This document shows, piece by piece, positions 59,571-64,000 of a DNA stretch of 64,000 nucleotides. The notes beneath the pieces were generated by a model. It was not told where the DNA came from. It worked only from the letters and a program-made list of their open reading frames with translations, and ran no database searches. The stretch lies in the NCBI RefSeq assembly GCF_030406045.1, contig NZ_CP128988.1:2629001-2693000 (forward strand), given 5' to 3'. Both the position numbers and the translations under genes were made by a program. Numbering within the stretch: the first letter of the stretch is position 1; every line of letters begins with the position of its first letter. The DNA is from Thiohalobacter sp. IOR34 (GTDB taxonomy: Bacteria; Pseudomonadota; Gammaproteobacteria; Thiohalobacterales; Thiohalobacteraceae).

Positions 59571-60295
59571 GCCCCCCGGACGATGGCGTGGCTGGAGCCG
59601 ATGGGGATCGCGGCCTGGAGGCCGCTCCTACGGGGCATGGCGGCACCAGGGTAGGAGCGGTCGCCAGGCCGCGATTCGGCGGAACCTCCTCCATCGCGGC
59701 CGGGAGGCCGCTCCTACCCATGCCGGGGCGGGTCCGCCCGTTGGCGCGGCGTCCACGCCGCGATCTTGGCGGACCCCCATCGCGGCCTGGAGGCCGCTCC
59801 TACCTCTGCCGGGGCGGGTCCGCCCGTTGGCACGGTCGCCGGCCGCGATCTTGGCGGATCCCTCATCGCGGCCTGGAGGCCGCTCCTACATGTGGCGGGG
59901 TGGGTCCGCCCGTTGGCGCGGTCGCCAGGCCGCGATCTTGGCTGGACCCCCCATCGCGGCCTGGAGGCCGCTCCTACATGTGGCAGGGCGGGACCACCCG
60001 TAGGAGCGGTCGCCAGGCCGCGATTTTGGCGGGACCCCTCATCGCGGCCTGGAGGCCGCTCCTACATGTGGCGGGGCGGGTCCGCCCGTAGGCGCGGCGT
60101 CCACGCCGTGATCTTGGCGGATCCCTCATCGCGGCCTGGAGGCCGCTCCTACATGTGGCGGGGTGGGTCCGCCCGTTGGCGCGGTCGCCAGGCCGCGATC
60201 TTGGCTGGACCCCCCATCGCGGCCTGGAGGCCGCTCCTACATGTGGCGGGGCTGGTTCGCCCGTAGGAGCGGCCTCCACGCCGCGATTCCCCCCT
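59571..60295. repeat. REP cluster with degenerate variants
   Basis: About eighteen REP units in inverted pairs, about 40-60 bp apart. Many use decayed heads such as GTTGGCGCGGCGTCCACG or GTTGGCACGG. Linker motifs GGCGGGTCCGCCCG and CATGTGGCGGGG recur between pairs. No 9-mer block. No gene supported. Confidence 0.88.
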
Positions 60296-60366
60296 TCCAA
60301 CTTCCAACTTCCAACTCCTGAATTCTGAATTCTGGATTCTGGATTCTGAATTCTGGATTCTGAATA
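60296..60366. repeat. 7-bp repeat array
   Basis: CTTCCAA (three copies), then CTCCTGA, ATTCTGA and ATTCTGG units, about ten in all, located just downstream of the groEL terminator on the minus strand. Confidence 0.85.
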
Positions 60367-60375
60367 TCCCCCCAA

Positions 60376-60404
60376 AGAAAAACCCCGCCATCGCTGGCGG
60401 GGTT
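60376..60404 (-). terminator. rho-independent terminator of groEL
   Basis: Ten-bp stem (AACCCCGCCA / TGGCGGGGTT, 60381-60404) with loop TCGC. On the minus strand the stem is followed by TTTTCTTTGG. About 30 bases after the groEL stop. Confidence 0.88.
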
Positions 60405-60433
60405 CTCCTGGCGAACCGGAGGGTTCCGGGCGG

Positions 60434-62101
<1,668 letters not shown>

Positions 62102-62140
62102 CTATGAAAATCAGTAAGTTGCTTGAGATCGGGGTACCGG

Positions 62141-62431
62141 TCAGTCTTCGATGACCGCCATGATGTCTTCTTCGCGCATCACCAGCAGGTCTTCGCCCTC
62201 GACCACGACCTCGGTACCGGCATACTTGCCGAACAGCACTTTGTCGCCGACCTTCACGTCCAGCGGGCGCACCTCGCCGTTCTCCAGGATCTTGCCGTTA
62301 CCCACAGCGATGACCTCGCCACGGACGGGCTTCTCGGCTGCCGTATCCGGAATGACGATACCGCCGGCCGTAGTACGCTCTTCCTCCATGCGCTTGATGA
62401 TCACGCGATCATGCAACGGACGAATATTCAT
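62141..62431 (-). CDS. groS: co-chaperonin GroES (Hsp10)
   Basis: The lid of the GroEL chamber, 96 residues from the ATG at 62431 ([24 protein letters not shown]), with the mobile loop and the conserved [14 protein letters not shown]. The first gene of groES-groEL, 51 bases apart. The longer frame to 62491 overlaps the CIRCE operator and is rejected. Confidence 0.98.
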   Translation of the reverse strand: MNIRPLHDRVIIKRMEEERTTAGGIVIPDTAAEKPVRGEVIAVGNGKILENGEVRPLDVKVGDKVLFGKYAGTEVVVEGEDLLVMREEDIMAVIED

Positions 62432-62484
62432 CAGGATTTTCTCCTTAATACACGATTCATTTTCAGTGGTCTGGACGAGCGCTG

Positions 62485-62511
62485 TTAGCACTCGATTTCG
62501 GTGAGTGCTAA
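62485..62511 (-). promoter_or_regulatory. CIRCE operator (HrcA site)
   Basis: TTAGCACTC, nine bases, GAGTGCTAA: a perfect CIRCE inverted repeat about 54 bases before groES. It is expected to bind HrcA and repress groESL except under heat stress. Confidence 0.96.
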
Positions 62512-62538
62512 TAATAGCGACGCGCCTCGCAGAATCAA
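62511..62538 (-). promoter_or_regulatory. sigma-70 promoter of groESL
   Basis: Minus-strand TTGATT (62533-62538), 16-base spacer, TATTAT (62511-62516). It overlaps the edge of CIRCE, so HrcA binding would block it. Confidence 0.65.
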
Positions 62539-62561
62539 GGGGCGCGGGTTATTTAAATAAT

Positions 62562-62575
62562 TTATCCGCGGATAA
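62562..62575. promoter_or_regulatory. palindrome TTATCCGCGGATAA
   Basis: A perfect 14-bp palindrome between groES and fxsA, next to ATTTAAAT. It may be an operator or a short terminator stem for fxsA. No assignment. Confidence 0.5.
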
Positions 62576-62600
62576 GTATGCTTAAGGGAAAGGCGCGGCT

Positions 62601-63044
62601 TCAATCGTCGTCGCGGGTGTACTCACCCTCCAGGGTCACCGGGCCGCGCTCGGCGCCGGGGGCCGCGGGACCGGCCGGCGGGAAACCGCCGCCGCCGCGG
62701 AGGAAGGCGCGGATCAGCCAGCGACGCACCGGGGGGATCAGGCCGAGGAAACCCAGGGTATCGGTGACGAAGCCGGGAGTGAGCAGCAGGGCGCCGCTGA
62801 CCAACAGCACCGCCCCCTCCAGCAGCTCCATCGCCGGCAGCTCGCCGCGCATCATCGACAGCTGCACCCGCTGCAGGGTGCTGAGCCCCTGCTGGCGCAG
62901 CAGCAGGGCACCGAGCACGGCGGTGAACACCACCAGGAAGACAGTGGGAATGGCGCCCAGCAGGTTGCCGACCTTGATCAGGACATAGATCTCGACCGCC
63001 GGGATGACCAGGAACAGCACCAGCAGGAGGGGAAAGGGGTTCAT
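62601..63044 (-). CDS. fxsA: FxsA-family membrane protein
   Basis: A 147-residue inner-membrane protein with three or four spans, starting MNPFPLLLVLFLVIPAVEIYVLIKVGNLLG. The FxsA core TAVLGALLLRQQGLSTLQRVQLSMMRGELPA and GALLLTPGFVTDTLGFLGLIPPVRR is present. The tail RGGGGFPPAGPAAPGAERGPVTLEGEYTRDDD is hydrophilic. In E. coli, FxsA relieves F-exclusion of T7, and its normal role is unclear. It sits upstream of groESL on the same strand, and a palindrome lies between them. The long frame beyond 63044 is repeat DNA. Confidence 0.92.
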   Translation of the reverse strand: MNPFPLLLVLFLVIPAVEIYVLIKVGNLLGAIPTVFLVVFTAVLGALLLRQQGLSTLQRVQLSMMRGELPAMELLEGAVLLVSGALLLTPGFVTDTLGFLGLIPPVRRWLIRAFLRGGGGFPPAGPAAPGAERGPVTLEGEYTRDDD

Positions 63045-64000
63045 CCGCGCACCATAACGGGAACGCCGGGGCGCGACAAGCCGCCCATGGGGACGGTGGC
63101 CACACCGCGATTCCGCGGGACACCCGATCGCGGCCTGGAGGCCGCTCCTACAAACAAGAGGTCCCGCCATGCCCCGTGTAGGAGCGGCGTCCACGCCGCG
63201 ATTCCGGCGAGACACCCATCGCGGCCTGGAGGCCGCTCCTACAAACAAGAGGTCCCGCCATGCCCCGTGTAGGAGCGGCGTCCACGCCGCGATTCCGGCG
63301 GCATACCCCATCGCGGCCTGGAGGCCGCTCCTACATTGTTTTCCGTGGATTCCGTGGCCATCGATCTTTTCGTGGGTTTCGCGGGTTTCGTGGCCATCGT
63401 CGGTTCCGCCTGACGACGGTGGCAACCCCATCGCGGCCTGGAGGCCGCTCCTACATTGTTTTCCGTGGATTCCGTGGCCATCGATCTTTTCGTGGGTTTC
63501 GCGGGTTTCGTGGCCATCGTCGGTTCCGCCTGACGACGGTGGCAACCCCATCGCGGCCTGGAGGCCGCTCCTACATTGTTTTCCGTGGATTCCATGGCCA
63601 TCGGTCTTTTCGTGGGTTTCGCGGGTTTCGTGGCCATCGTCGGTTCCGCCTGACGACGGCGGCACACCCCATCGCGGCCGGGAGGCCGCTCCTACATTGT
63701 TTTCCGTGGATTCCATGGCCATCGATCTTTTCGTGGGTTTCGCGGGTTTCGTGGCCATCGTCGGTTCCGCCTGACGACGGCGGCAACCCCATCGCGGCCT
63801 GGAGGCCGCTCCTACATTGTTTTCCGTGGATTCCGTGGCCATCGATCTTTTCGTGGGTTTCGTGGGTTTCGTGGCCATCGTCGGTTCCGCCTGACGACGG
63901 CGGTAACCCCATCGCGGCCTGGAGACCGCTCCTACATTGTTTTCCGTGGATTCCGTGGCCATCGATCTTTTCGTGGGTTTCGCGGGTTTCGTGGCCATCG
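63045..64000. repeat. tandem array of about 120-bp REP + 9-mer composite units (truncated by window end)
   Basis: From 63310 the module inverted REP, TTGTTTTCCGTGGATTCCG, then TTTTCGTGGGTTTCGCGGG, TTCCGCCTGACGACGG recurs with starts at 63310, 63430, 63550, 63671, 63791 and 63911. The last module runs off the end. Upstream (63125-63310) are four REP units in inverted pairs without the 9-mer block. No gene supported. Confidence 0.95.

Noticed and set aside
63045-64000. CRISPR-like regular spacing of about 25-bp repeats (also 1-450, 56190-57010 and 59600-60290)
   Set aside because: The repeats occur in both orientations, the spacers are themselves repeated rather than unique, there is no leader or cas gene, and the same units are scattered through the whole window. 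These are REP/BIME and 9-mer modules.

Overview
The window looks like a chromosomal segment of a GC-rich gammaproteobacterium, probably of the Chromatiales or another sulfur-oxidizing or chemolithotrophic lineage. This rests on the gene content: PPi-dependent phosphofructokinase, H+-pyrophosphatase, a DsrC/TusE-family protein, a DsrE-like anti-sigma factor, a VPxPA-CTERM protein, LPS core genes, PilU, GlnE and SthA. I cannot name a genus. No tRNA, rRNA, prophage, complete transposase gene or CRISPR array was recognised. About 50 protein genes are supported.

Layout. 0.6-4.6 kb: mpl, a membrane protein, a DsrC-family protein and a PLD-type phospholipid synthase. 5.0-12.2 kb: adenylate kinase with an extraordinary AAPKK-repeat tail, PPi-phosphofructokinase, membrane H+-pyrophosphatase, soluble pyrophosphatase and a YfcE-type phosphodiesterase, which together form a pyrophosphate/adenylate neighbourhood. 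13.1-14.3 kb: moaE-moaD diverging from moaC. 15.7-25 kb: sthA, two HDOD proteins, a DUF481 outer-membrane protein, a DUF1631 protein and a PilZ protein (a c-di-GMP/signalling flavour). 25.5-34 kb: metA with a P-loop partner, a PDC-sensor protein, thiC under a TPP riboswitch, a pcm-like methyltransferase and tolC. 35-50.4 kb: LPS inner core and lipid A genes (hldE, hldD, waaA, lpxL-like, four GT9 and two GT4 glycosyltransferases, an O-antigen ligase and an ELM1-family protein). 50.4-56 kb: zinc-finger protein, ilvE, glnE, pilU. 57-59.6 kb: ECF sigma factor, anti-sigma factor with a DsrE-like C-terminal domain, and a CTERM-anchored secreted protein with a sigma-54 promoter. 60.4-63 kb: groES-groEL with a perfect CIRCE operator, and fxsA.

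The striking property of the window is its intergenic DNA. Almost every operon boundary carries one or more of four repeat classes. (1) REP-like hairpins start with GTAGGAGCGG and occur in two stem variants, often as inverted pairs (BIME-like). (2) Elements are built from 9-bp units (CCACGGAAT / CCCACGAAA type), some of them folding as about 110-bp palindromes. (3) Arrays of 7-bp units (TTCTGGC, TTCTGAA, AGCTAGG) have inverted ends. (4) A 244-bp non-autonomous mobile element is present in three equal-length copies plus one solo end. In every case this last element abuts the stop codon of a gene, within or next to a 4-bp target duplication, and in two cases it splits a tightly spaced gene pair (pcm/tolC and hldD/waaA). 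Classes 1 and 2 are woven into composite tandem units of about 120 or 180 bp. The many long open frames across these repeats are artefacts of units whose length is a multiple of three and are not annotated as genes.
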